Shown in pieces: positions 43,141-52,335 of a DNA stretch of 64,000 nucleotides (its first letter is position 1; each line of letters starts with the position of its first letter). The DNA is from Azolla caroliniana (taxonomy: Eukaryota; Polypodiophyta), in contig JBHGNT010000016.1 in NCBI GenBank assembly GCA_043228905.1, forward strand, positions 7,812,001 to 7,876,000. Direction: 5' to 3'. A program made the position numbers and the translations under genes. The notes under the pieces were generated by a model that did not search any database, was not told the origin of the DNA, and saw only the letters and a list, made by a program, of their open reading frames with translations.

Positions 43141-45674
43141 TGAACACACAAATGGGTAGCTCACTCCCTAGTGAAAAACTAGATCAGATCAATTTTTCAT
43201 CTTGGGAACTTACAAGATGAACAAATACCTAGTCGGCCAAGGGTATTGGAGCTACATCGACAGCGCACTCGAAAACAAAGCCGACATCACAAATGCTCAC
43301 ACGTGTATTGTTTGGCAACATGTGTCCACGATCACATTCTTTGTCACATTCGTGAGTCCAAGACACCTAAAGAAGCGTGGTTGAATTTGAGAAGAATCTT
43401 CACTACCAACACGACCGCCCGCAAGCTTCAACTCCAGCAAGAGTTGAACAACATTTGTCAAAAAGATATGATCGTGTTAGACTACACGAGCAAGATCAAG
43501 AACATTTGTGATTCACTTAGCTCCATTAATATAAACATCAAACAGGACGAGATGGTGCAAGTGTGCTTGGGTGGCCTTGCACAACAATTCGACCCAATAA
43601 GGACGACAATATTAACGAGGAAGAACCCTCCTTTGTTCTTACGACCTTCAATCCATGTTATTGGTCGAAGAGAATCATGTTAGAACAAAAAGTAAGATGT
43701 TGGAAGGAAAGATGTTCTTCTCTAACTCGGAAGGTGGTTGAGGATGTGATCGAGGTGGAAGAGGTCGTTTTGACCAAGGCAAAGGAGGACGAGTCAGTTG
43801 GAATCACAATAGTAACTCAACCCTTCAGCAACCAAATGGAAATACTCGAGGAACCTATGGAAGAAGGGGGAGATTTCTTACCAAACATGGTCGGCAAATC
43901 AAGCTCGTTACTCGCAACTACCGTGGTAAGATTGGCCACCGCGAACAGGAGTGCGAAAAGAAAAGAAGTGAGTCTGCTTCCACAAGTCAGGAAGTCACCA
44001 ACTACACCACTAACTCCAAATTCGAAAACTATGGAGGCATGTTCTTCATGAAGCACAAAGCGAACACCATGTCAGCATCTGGTTTGGCCAACACATCTAC
44101 ATCAAAAGAGGTATGGTTCGTCGACTCATGCACCTTAAATCACATGATGTCCCACGTAGAGTAGTTCAATGACTTGTGTACGCCTGATCAACCTGGCTAC
44201 GTGGAGACGAGAGACGACACCACACACACCATTCGACATATCGGCAATGTTCCTCTCAGCATGGCCAACAACAATTGCATCAGGAATGTCCTGCACATTC
44301 CAACAATAACGAAGAATTTGGTCTCGGTCAGCCTAATCGTGGAGCAAGGTATGTAGGTTTGTTTTAACAATGAAAGTTGCTTTATAGAAAAGAATGGCCG
44401 ACTCATTGCCGAAGGAAGAAGAGAAGGTCGAATGTTTATTCTCAATTTAGATGAGGTAAAATCGGCCATGTATGCCAAAGGCCTCAAAGTTGAGACGAAT
44501 ATCGAGTTGTGGCACAAGAGAATCGGCAACATCAACCTCCAATGGCTCCAAGCTATGCAATCAAAGGGAGTCGTTATCGGCCTTCTGACATTTGGGTCAA
44601 AACAAGTCAACCGAGGGTGCGAAGCATGTCAACTCGGCAAACAACATCAACTCCCATTCCCAAAAGAGGGACAGGTAAGCGACAGCCTCCTTGACGTAGT
44701 CCACTCGGATGTATGGGGGCCGACTCAAATGTTGACGATCGGTGGATGCCGATAGTACAAAGAGTGAAGTGCTCTCCCACTTCCAAAAGCTCAAGGGTCA
44801 AGTGGAGAAGGAAACGGTGCCTGCGATCAGATGGAGGGAAGGAGTACTTCTCCGATGAATTCATCTCCTATCCTCAAGGGGAAGACATACAGAGAGAATT
44901 TTCATGCCGACACACACCCCAACAGAATGGTGTAACCGAAAGAAAGAATCAGTACATACTCGAGGTAGCAGGCACCATGTTGCATGAAAAGCACATGGCA
45001 AAATATTATTGGGCCGAAGCGGCATCCACAACCGTCTACATTATGAAGCGATGTGCAACTACTAGAGCACACAAACTAACCCCACACGAGGTGTATATTG
45101 GAAAGAAGCTGACTCTGTCACATCTAAGAGTGTTTGGAAGCATTGCATATGTTCACATCCTAAACGAAAAACGAAAAAAGCTCAACCCGAAGTCGGAAAG
45201 GTGCATCTTCATGGGATATTCATCCGAATAAAAGGGATATAAGTGTTTCAACCCTTCTACCCATTCGGTTATCTTCGACGAATCATCATCCTGGTATGAA
45301 CCCGATTCGACTTCGTCCGACCTGACTGAGGAAGAGTCAGACATCATCTCCTATCACGACATTCAGCCAAGACCTATACCTGCTAGCCCAAGCTCAACCA
45401 TGATGAGCACACCATCGGAGTAGCCAAGAAATCGAAGCACAACACAATCATCAGTCAGGATGGACAAAGGTAAAGGTAAGATGCCTGAATACGAAGTCGA
45501 CCATCCTAGTGAACGTGATTCAGACCAGTCGGCTTGCTTGCTTGACAATGAGTTTAGAGTGCCCATTATGCGGACCTCCATTGCACAAGAAGACGATCGG
45601 TTGCCGATGGATATACAAGATAAAGCACAACGTCGACGGCTCCATCAACTAATACAAAGCTCAGCTTGTCGTTA
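43141..45674 (+). pseudogene. Copia E gag, protease and integrase (broken)
   Basis: Gag ATG 43141 with an early frameshift; MNKYLVGQGYWSYIDSAL, NICDSLSSININIKQDEMVQ, CLGGLAQQFDPIRTTIL. Zinc-knuckle region decayed. Protease site reads WFVDSCTLNHMMSH (DSGAS-type motif destroyed). Pre-integrase ELWHKRIGNINLQWL and CEACQLGKQHQLPF. Integrase: DVVHSDVWGPT, then a deletion of about 60 residues, LRSDGGKEYF, NGVTERKNQ, CIFMGYSSE. A linker with IQPRPIPASPSST precedes the solo LTR. At least six stops or shifts. Confidence 0.85.
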
Positions 45675-45682
45675 AGGGGTAT

Positions 45683-46152
45683 TGTTAATAATTAGGTAAT
45701 TAACTAGGGTTAATCAGGGTCTAATTATGTGAGTATTGATAAAGCAACGGAAGATTATGTGATTGTGTGTGTATGTGTGTGAGAGGAAGAGAGAGGGGAA
45801 GATACACTTCTGAACAATAATATAAATGGGGGATGATTAACAAGAGTGTAGCTAAAGACCTTTCTTTATATTAATAAGCATCAAAATACAACGATATCCT
45901 CTATGAGATATATATACACCTCATGTGCAAGGGTGCACATGTGTGAGGAGAATATAGGTACAAATGTGTAAGTCCTATATTAAATTAACTTGGTAGTGGA
46001 GGATCTAGAATGTATCCCCACTTACGTACAAGTACAAGATCTTATTTAAGGGTTAAAAGGTCAACACACTAACTAGATTCTATCTAGGTAACTACTAGTA
46101 AGTTACGTGGTTAACTAAATGGCTAAACTAAGTTGAGCTTGATATCTCAACA
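45683..46152 (-). mobile_element. Solo LTR of the E family, opposite orientation
   Basis: 470 bp. On the minus strand starts TGTTGAGATATCAAGCTCAA and ends CCTAATTATTAACA, homologous along its length to the 3' LTR of E (53415-53854). Flanked by perfect GGTAT (45678-45682 and 46153-46157). Without it, the copia RT frame reads on across the joint (KAQLVVKGY then AQTHGIDYEETF). Confidence 0.92.
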
Positions 46153-46674
46153 GGTATGCTCAAACCCATGGCATCGACTACGAAGAAACCTTTGCCCCAG
46201 TGGCAAAGATGACCATGATTTGGACAATCCTAGCACTCACGGCAGCAAAAGGGTGGCACCTCCACCAAATGGACGTGAAAAATGCGTTCCTCCAAGGCGA
46301 GCTAGAGGACGAGGTGTACATGGTCCAACCACCCGACTACACATTGAAATCACATCCGAATGTCGTATGCCGACTCAAGAAACCCCCTTTACGGCCTCAA
46401 GAAGGCGCCAAAGGCTTCTCATTCAAAGATCACGCAATCCTTGCACCGAATCAGTTTTCAAATGTCTAAATCCGACAATTCCTTGTTTATCCGAAGCAAC
46501 TCCAATGGTCTAATCTTCATCATCATATATGTCGATGACTTAGTGATCGGTGGTGAACACCTAGCCGAAATCAACAAGGTCAAGATGCTCCTATCCGGGA
46601 AGTTCGAGATGAAAGACATGAACGAACTTCATTACTTCCTGGGAATCGAGGTCATTCGAACTAGAGATGGTATC
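46153..46674 (+). pseudogene. Copia E reverse transcriptase, first part
   Basis: AQTHGIDYEETFAPVAKMT, HQMDVKNAFLQGELEDEVYM, a shift in the SLYGLKQ region, IIYVDDLVIGG, MKDMNELHYFLGIEVIRTRD. Ends at the insertion point of G; the reading frame resumes at 52336. Confidence 0.88.
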
Positions 46675-46745
46675 TGTCATGATATGGCAAGACTCGAACC
46701 CATGACCTTATGCTACATGGGTCGAGCTCTTACCATTAGACTATG
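46675..46745 (-). other. tRNA-like sequence forming the U3 edge of the G LTR
   Basis: On the minus strand TAGTCTAATGGTAAGAGC (A-box-like) is followed about 35 bases later by GGGTTCGAGTCTTG (B-box-like), and the segment stops at the LTR border. The same lies at 51905-51975. Stem pairing is poor, so not a tRNA gene. Confidence 0.5.
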
Positions 46746-46857
46746 AATTGTATGTTGTAAGATATTATTTTCATTTATGCTTTATCATAGAAAATTGATG
46801 TATATTCCAGATCTCTCTGGAACATTCTAGAAGCTTCAGGATTATTCCTAAAAACAC

Positions 46858-46864
46858 TATAAAA
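46858..46864 (+). promoter_or_regulatory. TATA box of the G LTR
   Basis: TATAAAA, 33 bp upstream of the AAATTGGTTCAA that is complementary to the presumed primer site. This spacing fits an RNA polymerase II start at that sequence. Confidence 0.7.
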
Positions 46865-47102
46865 GAAGGCACAAGGCATTGTTTTGAACCAAATTGGTTC
46901 AACACCAGTCTTAAGCCTCTTAATCGATTTGTACTTATCTTTCATATAATATAAGAGCTGTTGTCATCATCCTATCTCTCTCTCTCTCCTCTTCTCACTT
47001 CCTCTCTCTCGGGAATCTTACGCAGTCCCGTCCTCTTAGTACTAATAGTACTACTCTTCTTAGTACTAATTCCATCTCTGTTTTAGTACTATTCCTGACA
47101 GT

Positions 47103-47114
47103 TTGAACCAATTT
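47103..47114 (+). promoter_or_regulatory. Putative self-primer binding site of G
   Basis: TTGAACCAATTT, starting two bases after the LTR, is the exact reverse complement of 46891-46902 at the predicted 5' end of the RNA. No TGG-starting tRNA complement is present next to the LTR. In Tf1-like elements the RNA 5' end folds back on such a site and primes reverse transcription. Confidence 0.7.
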
Positions 47115-47169
47115 TTTCCTCTAGCCTACTTGTCACTCTCCCTCATCCTCCTACCCTTTCCCCTATACT

Positions 47170-48324
47170 ATGGCTACTGTTAGCGCCCAAGAATACCAAT
47201 CCGTTTTCTCCGAGCTACAGTGCCTAAAAGAAAAGTTTGTTGCCTTGGAACAAGAAAACCAACGGCTGATAGGGGATCTGCAACAAATCGCTCTAGAAAA
47301 ACAACAAACGCAACAACAACATGGGGAGTTAGCGTTACGGGTACAACAACTCGAAGCAGCGTTGCAACAAGGATCCAGTCCCCAAGGATTTCATAAAGAG
47401 CCCAAGATTGGACTTCCTGTGAAATTTGATGGAACGCGTTCGCAATTTCGGGGATTCCTTAATCAGGTACGCTTAGTCATCCAGATGCATCCTTCCCGAT
47501 ATCCCACTGATGCATCTCGAGTCGGCCTAATAGGCACGCTACTTAGCGGCTCAGCCTTGGCATGGTTCGCTCCGCTTCTAGAAAAACAATCGCCCTTGCT
47601 TAATAACTTTGAAGATTTTATTGGTGAGTTTAAAGCCTGCTTTGGAGACACCGACAGCATCAGGACGGCGATCAACAAGATCTGGCGATTGCGTCAAGGC
47701 GATCGTCCAGCCTCTGCCTACGCGGCGGATTTCCGCCTACTTGCTTCAGATATACCCTGGGATGATCAAGCACTAATGGAGCAGTTTCGCTATGGCTTGC
47801 GAAACGATGTCAAAGATCTACTTCTAACTTTCCCCGAAGAACCAAAGTCTCTTACGGAGGCAATCAGTCGAGCAGTTCGATGTGACAACCGCCTTTTTGA
47901 ACGGCGTTCAGAACGTCAATTACAGATACCACGATCTAGGCCAGAGCCCACTTACGCCGCAGTCGCGGCTAAACCGTTCGCACGAGACATACCTCAAGCA
48001 AATACTTCGACACCGATGGAGATCGATACCATGCGTCGACGCGGCCCGTTATCGGAAGAGGAAAAGCAACGACGACGTGCCAATCGATTATGCCTTTATT
48101 GCGGTGGACCAGGACATATCGCCATCAATTGTCCCCATAGGCCAAGGAGACAGGTAAATCAAATCGTCGCCTGTACTAAACCTGAGTCAATTCTTCCCTT
48201 CGGAGTGTCTGATAGTAGTAATAGTACTAATAGAGTGTCAGATAGTATTCATAGTACTAATAGCCCAAGTATCTCAAATAAATTTGAAATCCTTAGTCAA
48301 TTAGATGAAGAGTTAAACGATTGA
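47170..48324 (+). CDS. Gag protein of chromovirus G
   Basis: 384 codons from ATG 47170, TGA at 48322. A Gln/Leu-rich coiled coil (about residues 10-75) is followed by the retrotransposon-gag core (about 88-240: LPVKFDGTRSQFRGFLNQVR, LIGTLLSGSALAWFAPLLEK, FGDTDSIRTAINKIWRLRQG) and a zinc knuckle CLYCGGPGHIAINC (about 307-320). The C-terminal tail carries a short internal repeat (VSDSSNSTN / VSDSIHSTN). The core is closest in style to the gag of fungal and vertebrate sushi/Tf1-type chromoviruses. Forms the virus-like particle and binds the RNA. Confidence 0.95.
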   Translation: MATVSAQEYQSVFSELQCLKEKFVALEQENQRLIGDLQQIALEKQQTQQQHGELALRVQQLEAALQQGSSPQGFHKEPKIGLPVKFDGTRSQFRGFLNQVRLVIQMHPSRYPTDASRVGLIGTLLSGSALAWFAPLLEKQSPLLNNFEDFIGEFKACFGDTDSIRTAINKIWRLRQGDRPASAYAADFRLLASDIPWDDQALMEQFRYGLRNDVKDLLLTFPEEPKSLTEAISRAVRCDNRLFERRSERQLQIPRSRPEPTYAAVAAKPFARDIPQANTSTPMEIDTMRRRGPLSEEEKQRRRANRLCLYCGGPGHIAINCPHRPRRQVNQIVACTKPESILPFGVSDSSNSTNRVSDSIHSTNSPSISNKFEILSQLDEELND

Positions 48325-51300
48325 GTCCAGCCAAAATAGGAGCCATTTGGTTGGACAGCAGCCCTAGATCTGTACAGCCCATTAGTGGTTCCATTCCTTC
48401 CAAGCAAGTTAGCAATGTGTTCCTAGCCCAAGTCATTGTTAGTACTAAAAGTACTCCCCCAGTACCCGTCCTAGCACTTTTAGATTCCGGAGCTAATTCC
48501 TGTTTCATGGATCGAAATTTTGCCCAAGCTTCTCAGATATCCTTAAGAAAACTTCCTTGTCCCGCATCTGTAGTGGTCATTGATGGTCGTCCCATTGCTT
48601 CCGGGAATATTGTAGAAGAATCAGAACCCATTCAAGTTGTCCTAGGTAGTTTTGTGTGTATAATATCATTTAATATAATTAGTAGTCCAGAGCATCCCAT
48701 TGTCCTAGGATTACCTTGGCTTGAATTACATAATCCAGCCATAGATTGGAGAACAAGAGAAGTCCGATATCGACCACCCCAAGAATCAACTCGCCGAGTT
48801 TCGACCATTTCACTCCATCAACTACGTGAAGAAGGACCCAAGGAGGCAATGTTCCTATTTTCCATATCAGTACATCCTTCCAGCACTATTAAGAAGGACT
48901 CCTCAGTACAACTTCCGGCAAAATATCATCCTTATGCCGATGTATTTGACAAGGTAAAAGCCGGTACCCTTCCTCATCACCGTCCCTATGACTGTCCCAT
49001 CGATTTACAACCAGGAACCGAGCCACCATGGGGACCAATTTACAACCTGTCACCCACCGAGTTAGAAGTCCTTCGAGCCTACATAGAGGAGAACTTGGCA
49101 AGCGGGTTCATCCGTCATTCGAAATCTCCGGCCGGTGCACCCATCTTCTTTGTCAAGAAGAAAGATGGCTCACTTCGTCTTGTCGTTGATTACCGCGGAT
49201 TAAATAAAGTCACCATCCGGAATAGGTATGCACTTCCTCTTATATCAAGTCTTTTAGAGCGAGTTAATGGTGCCAAGTTTTTTACTAAAATCGACCTACG
49301 CGGAGCGTATAATCTCGTGCGGATCCGACCGGGAGATGAGTGGAAGACCGCTTTTCGCACGCGGTATGGGCATTTCGAGTATACTGTTATGCCGTTTGGC
49401 CTAACCAATGCACCCGCAGTCTTCCAACACATGGCAAATGATATATTCAGAGACCTCTTGGATATCTGTTTGATCATTTATCTGGATGATCTGTTGATTT
49501 ATTCGAAGACCCAGGAAGAGCACGATTCTCATGTACTATTAGTACTAAAGCGACTCCGCGAGAATGGTCTTTATGCCAAACTAGAAAAATGTAGCTTTGA
49601 CTGCAAGCAAGTGGAATTTCTAGGCTACGTCATCTCCTCAAAGGGCATCGCCATGGATCCAGCTAAGATCCAAACTGTACTAGAGTGGCAAATTCCACGG
49701 TCGGTACGAGATGTACAATGTTTTCTAGGTTTTGCTAACTTCTACCGTAAGTTTATACAGGGTTACTCGAAGATTATTTTACCTCTCACACAACTTACGA
49801 AGAAGGGCCAAGCATTTCTTTGGTCCATTGAAGCAGATATGGCTTTTCGGCATCTTAAGAAAGCCTTTACATCAGCACCGATTCTAGCTCATGTGGATAC
49901 AAGCAAACCATTCATCATGGAGGCCGACGCATCAGATTTCGCCCTCGGTAGCATCCTTTCTCAACAAGGTGATAAAGAAGAGTTGCATCCGGTGGCTTTC
50001 CATTCGCGCAAATTCGATGTCGCAGAAATCAACTACGAAATACATGACAAGGAGTTATTAGCCATCGTGGATTCATTTGTACAATGGCGGCATTTCTTAG
50101 AGGGCTCTCCACATCAGGTGATTGTCTTCAGCGATCATAAAAATCTTGCTTATTTTCAGAACGCTCGCGTACTAAATCGACGGCAAGCTCGGTGGGCGCA
50201 ATTCCTCACGCGTTTCGACTTCAAAATCACATATCGACCGGGGAAGCAGCAAGGAAAAGCAGATGCACTATCACGACGTTCATATCTTGCACCTCGTCCT
50301 GGTGACGCAACATTTGATAATCAAAAGCAAGTAATCTTGGGACCAACACGATTGCACACGACGCGGATTTTTCACATCCCGATGGATTCACGGATTACCG
50401 ATGACATACGTGCAACCTTGAAGACGGATAGTTTTGCTCAAGACATCCTGGCGCACATTGATACTTCTCGGGCATCCTGTTCTCAGTCTCAACAACCAGG
50501 TATTGACTACCGACAATTCGAATATCATGATGGTTTGTTATTCTTTAAAAAGCGCGTATATGTCCCCGATTGCTCCTGTCGCCTTCAAATTGTCCAACAT
50601 TGTCACGACACCCATACGGCGGGACATTTCGGTAGTACTAAGACGTTGGAACTAGTGCAGCGATCTTTTTGGTGGCCCCACATGCGCCGTTTTGTCGACG
50701 ACTACGTTCGGACCTGTGATGCTTGCTGCCGAGCAAAGATGCCACGACACCATCCATATGGCTTGTTGGAACCTTTACCAATTCCAAGTAAGCCATGGCA
50801 GTCTATTTGTCTTGATTTTATCACAGATCTGCCGGTCTCGAAAGGGTTCGATGCTATCCTAACCGTCGTCGATCGATATACGAAGATGGCACATTTTGTG
50901 CCATGTACTAAAGCCATCACTAGCGAGGAAACCGCCGCTCTTGTTATGCGTGAGGTTTTTTGGCATCATGGCCTCCCAGACAGTATTATCAGTGACCGAG
51001 GCCCGCAATTTGTCTCCAAATTTTGGCAGCATCTCTTCAAGATGCTCAAGGTCTCCTGCAACCTCTCCTCCGGCTACCATCCTCAGACCGACGGACAGGC
51101 GGAACGAACAAACCAAACGCTGGAGCAATATCTCCGGTGTTTCCTGAGTTATCAACAGGACGATTGGGCCGAGATTCTCCACTTTGCGGAGTTTGCGTAT
51201 AATAATGCTATTCACTCCTCGACTCGGGTCTCTCCATTTTTCGCTTATACCGGTTTCCATCCTCGCTGGACGGTGATCGACACTCCGGAGCTACTTACCA

Positions 51301-51893
51301 ACCCTCGTGCCGAGGATCATTTGGAGAGGCTACGCAAGATCCAGATGGATCTCTCTACTCACCTTCGTCATGCTCAACACACACAGAAGACTTATGCGGA
51401 TCGTCATCGGATTCTCTCCTCTTTTGCCATCGGAGATCGAGTATGGCTCTTACGTCGTCACATCAAGACTACTCGACCGTGCGACAAGTTGGATTATCGA
51501 CGACTCGGTCCTTTCCGTATTACGGGGAAGATTAATGATGTCACCTTCCGCCTTGATCTCCCTCCGCAGCTTCAGATACATCCGGTTTTCCATTGTTCTC
51601 TTCTTGAACCTTATAAAGCAAACACCATTCCCGATCGTGTGACACCACCGCCGCCCCCACTGGAGTTGGACGCCGGCCCGGAGTATGAAGTTGCTGCCAT
51701 CCTCGATTCCAAACTTGTTCGCAACAAACTCTATTACTTGGTCGATTGGCTCGGTTATAGTCCGAGCGAACGTACTTGGGAACCCGTCGAGAATGTTGCC
51801 AATGCACAAGATCTTCTTGCTGATTTCCACCGAAAGTATCCGGACAAACCCGGTCCGCAATTAGCGCTGACTCGTTCCACTCGTCGTCTTTAA
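48309..51893 (+). CDS. Pol polyprotein of chromovirus G: PR, RT, RNase H, integrase, chromodomain
   Basis: About 1190 codons, open from 48309, no ATG at the start (first codons AGA GTT AAA CGA TTG), consistent with a Gag-Pol fusion by -1 shifting. Counting from 48321: protease ALLDSGANSCF (about 52-62); RT HRPYDCPIDLQPG, VDYRGLNKVTIRNRYALPL, DLRGAYNLVRIRPGDEWKTA, IIYLDDLLIYS (about 386); RNase H IMEADASDFALGSIL and DHKNLAYF; integrase finger with CDACCRAK, core CLDFITDLP, ISDRGPQFVSKFW, GQAERTNQ (Asp, Asp, Glu intact); chromodomain EYEVAAILDSKLV, YYLVDWLGY, RTWEPVENV (about 1119-1170). All catalytic residues are present. The RT wording matches the Tf1/sushi/Tcn1-like chromoviruses better than the usual seed-plant clades. 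Confidence 0.96.
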   Translation, partial: RVKRLSPAKIGAIWLDSSPRSVQPISGSIPSKQVSNVFLAQVIVSTKSTPPVPVLALLDSGANSCFMDRNFAQASQISLRKLPCPASVVVIDGRPIASGNIVEESEPIQVVLGSFVCIISFNIISSPEHPIVLGLPWLELHNPAIDWRTREVRYRPPQESTRRVSTISLHQLREEGPKEAMFLFSISVHPSSTIKKDSSVQLPAKYHPYADVFDKVKAGTLPHHRPYDCPIDLQPGTEPPWGPIYNLSPTELEVLRAYIEENLASGFIRHSKSPAGAPIFFVKKKDGSLRLVVDYRGLNKVTIRNRYALPLISSLLERVNGAKFFTKIDLRGAYNLVRIRPGDEWKTAFRTRYGHFEYTVMPFGLTNAPAVFQHMANDIFRDLLDICLIIYLDDLLIYSKTQEEHDSHVLLVLKRLRENGLYAKLEKCSFDCKQVEFLGYVISSKGIAMDPAKIQTVLEWQIPRSVRDVQCFLGFANFYRKFIQGYSKIILPLTQLTKKGQAFLWSIEADMAFRHLKKAFTSAPILAHVDTSKPFIMEADASDFALGSILSQQGDKEELHPVAFHSRKFDVAEINYEIHDKELLAIVDSFVQWRHFLEGSPHQVIVFSDHKNLAYFQNARVLNRRQARWAQFLTRFDFKITYRPGKQQGKADALSRRSYLAPRPGDATFDNQKQVILGPTRLHTTRIFHIPMDSRITDDIRATLKTDSFAQDILAHIDTSRASCSQSQQPGIDYRQFEYHDGLLFFKKRVYVPDCSCRLQIVQHCHDTHTAGHFGSTKTLELVQRSFWWPHMRRFVDDYVRTCDACCRAKMPRHHPYGLLEPLPIPSKPWQSICLDFITDLPVSKGFDAILTVVDRYTKMAHFVPCTKAITSEETAALVMREVFWHHGLPDSIISDRGPQFVSKFWQHLFKMLKVSCNLSSGYHPQTDGQAERTNQTLEQYLRCFLSYQQDDWAEILHFAEFAYNNAIHSSTRVSPFFAYTGFHPRWTVIDTPELLTNPRAEDHLERLRKIQMDLSTHLRHAQHTQKTYADRHRILSSFAIGDRVWLLRRHIKTTRPCDKLDYRRLGPFRITGKINDVTFRLDLPPQLQIHPVFHCSLLEPYKANTIPDRVTPPPPPLELDAGPEYEVAAILDSKLVRNKLYYLVDWLGYSPSERTWEPVENVANAQDLLADFHRKYPDKPGPQLALTRSTRRL
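48312..48318 (+). promoter_or_regulatory. Probable -1 ribosomal frameshift site between gag and pol of G
   Basis: G TTA AAC in the gag frame, two codons before the gag stop. It is a classical X XXY YYZ-type heptamer variant (GTTAAAC). The pol frame is open only from 48309, just after TGA 48306-48308, so the shift must occur inside a 13-base window that contains this heptamer. Confidence 0.65.
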
Positions 51894-51904
51894 GGGGGAG
51901 ATAG
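51892..51904 (+). promoter_or_regulatory. Polypurine tract of G
   Basis: AAGGGGGAGATAG immediately upstream of the 3' LTR, overlapping the pol stop codon. Confidence 0.9.
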
Positions 51905-52330
51905 TGTCATGATATGGCAAGACTCGAACCCATGACCTTATGCTACATGGGTCGAGCTCTTACCATTAGACTATGAATTGTATGTTGTAAGATATTATTT
52001 TCATTTATACTTTATCATAGAAAATTGATGTATATTCCAGATCTCTCTGGAACATTCTAGAAGCTTCAGGATTATTCCTAAAAACACTATAAAAGAAGGC
52101 ACAAGGCATTGTTTTGAACCAAATTGGTTCAACACCAGTCTTAAGCCTCTTAATCGATTTGTACTTATCTTTCATATAATATAAGAGCTGCTGTCATCAT
52201 CCTATCTCTCTCTCTCTCCTCTTCTCACTTCCTCTCTCTCGGGAATCTTACGCAGTCCCGTCCTCTTAGTACTAATAGTACTACTCTTCTTAGTACTAAT
52301 TCCATCTCTGTTTTAGTACTATTCCTGACA
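51905..52330 (+). mobile_element. 3' LTR of G
   Basis: 426 bp, same as the 5' LTR except for two substitutions; followed by target duplication GTATC. Confidence 0.97.
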
Positions 52331-52335
52331 GTATC

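Larger units (their letters stand above)
46675..47100 (+). mobile_element. 5' LTR of G
   Basis: TGTCATGATATGGC to ATTCCTGACA. TATAAAA at 46858-46864. The predicted transcript start region at 46888-46891 opens with AAATTGGTTCAA. A CT-rich stretch (46975-47010) and four AGTACT motifs lie toward the end. The U3 edge is tRNA-like on the minus strand. Confidence 0.96.
46675..52330 (+). mobile_element. Intact young chromovirus G (Ty3/gypsy)
   Basis: 5656 bp. LTRs 46675-47100 and 51905-52330, 426 bp each, two differences between them by eye (a G/A near 46795 and a T/C near 46953, positions in the 5' copy). Perfect target duplication GTATC at 46670-46674 and 52331-52335. Two long open frames, gag (384 aa) and pol, without stops. 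Inserted in the RT of copia E. Confidence 0.97.

Noticed and set aside
45683-46152. 3' LTR of copia E with long terminal inverted repeats
   Set aside because: On comparison with 53415-53854 it is an LTR of the same family in reverse orientation, with its own target duplication; the apparent inverted ends came from mixing the two orientations.
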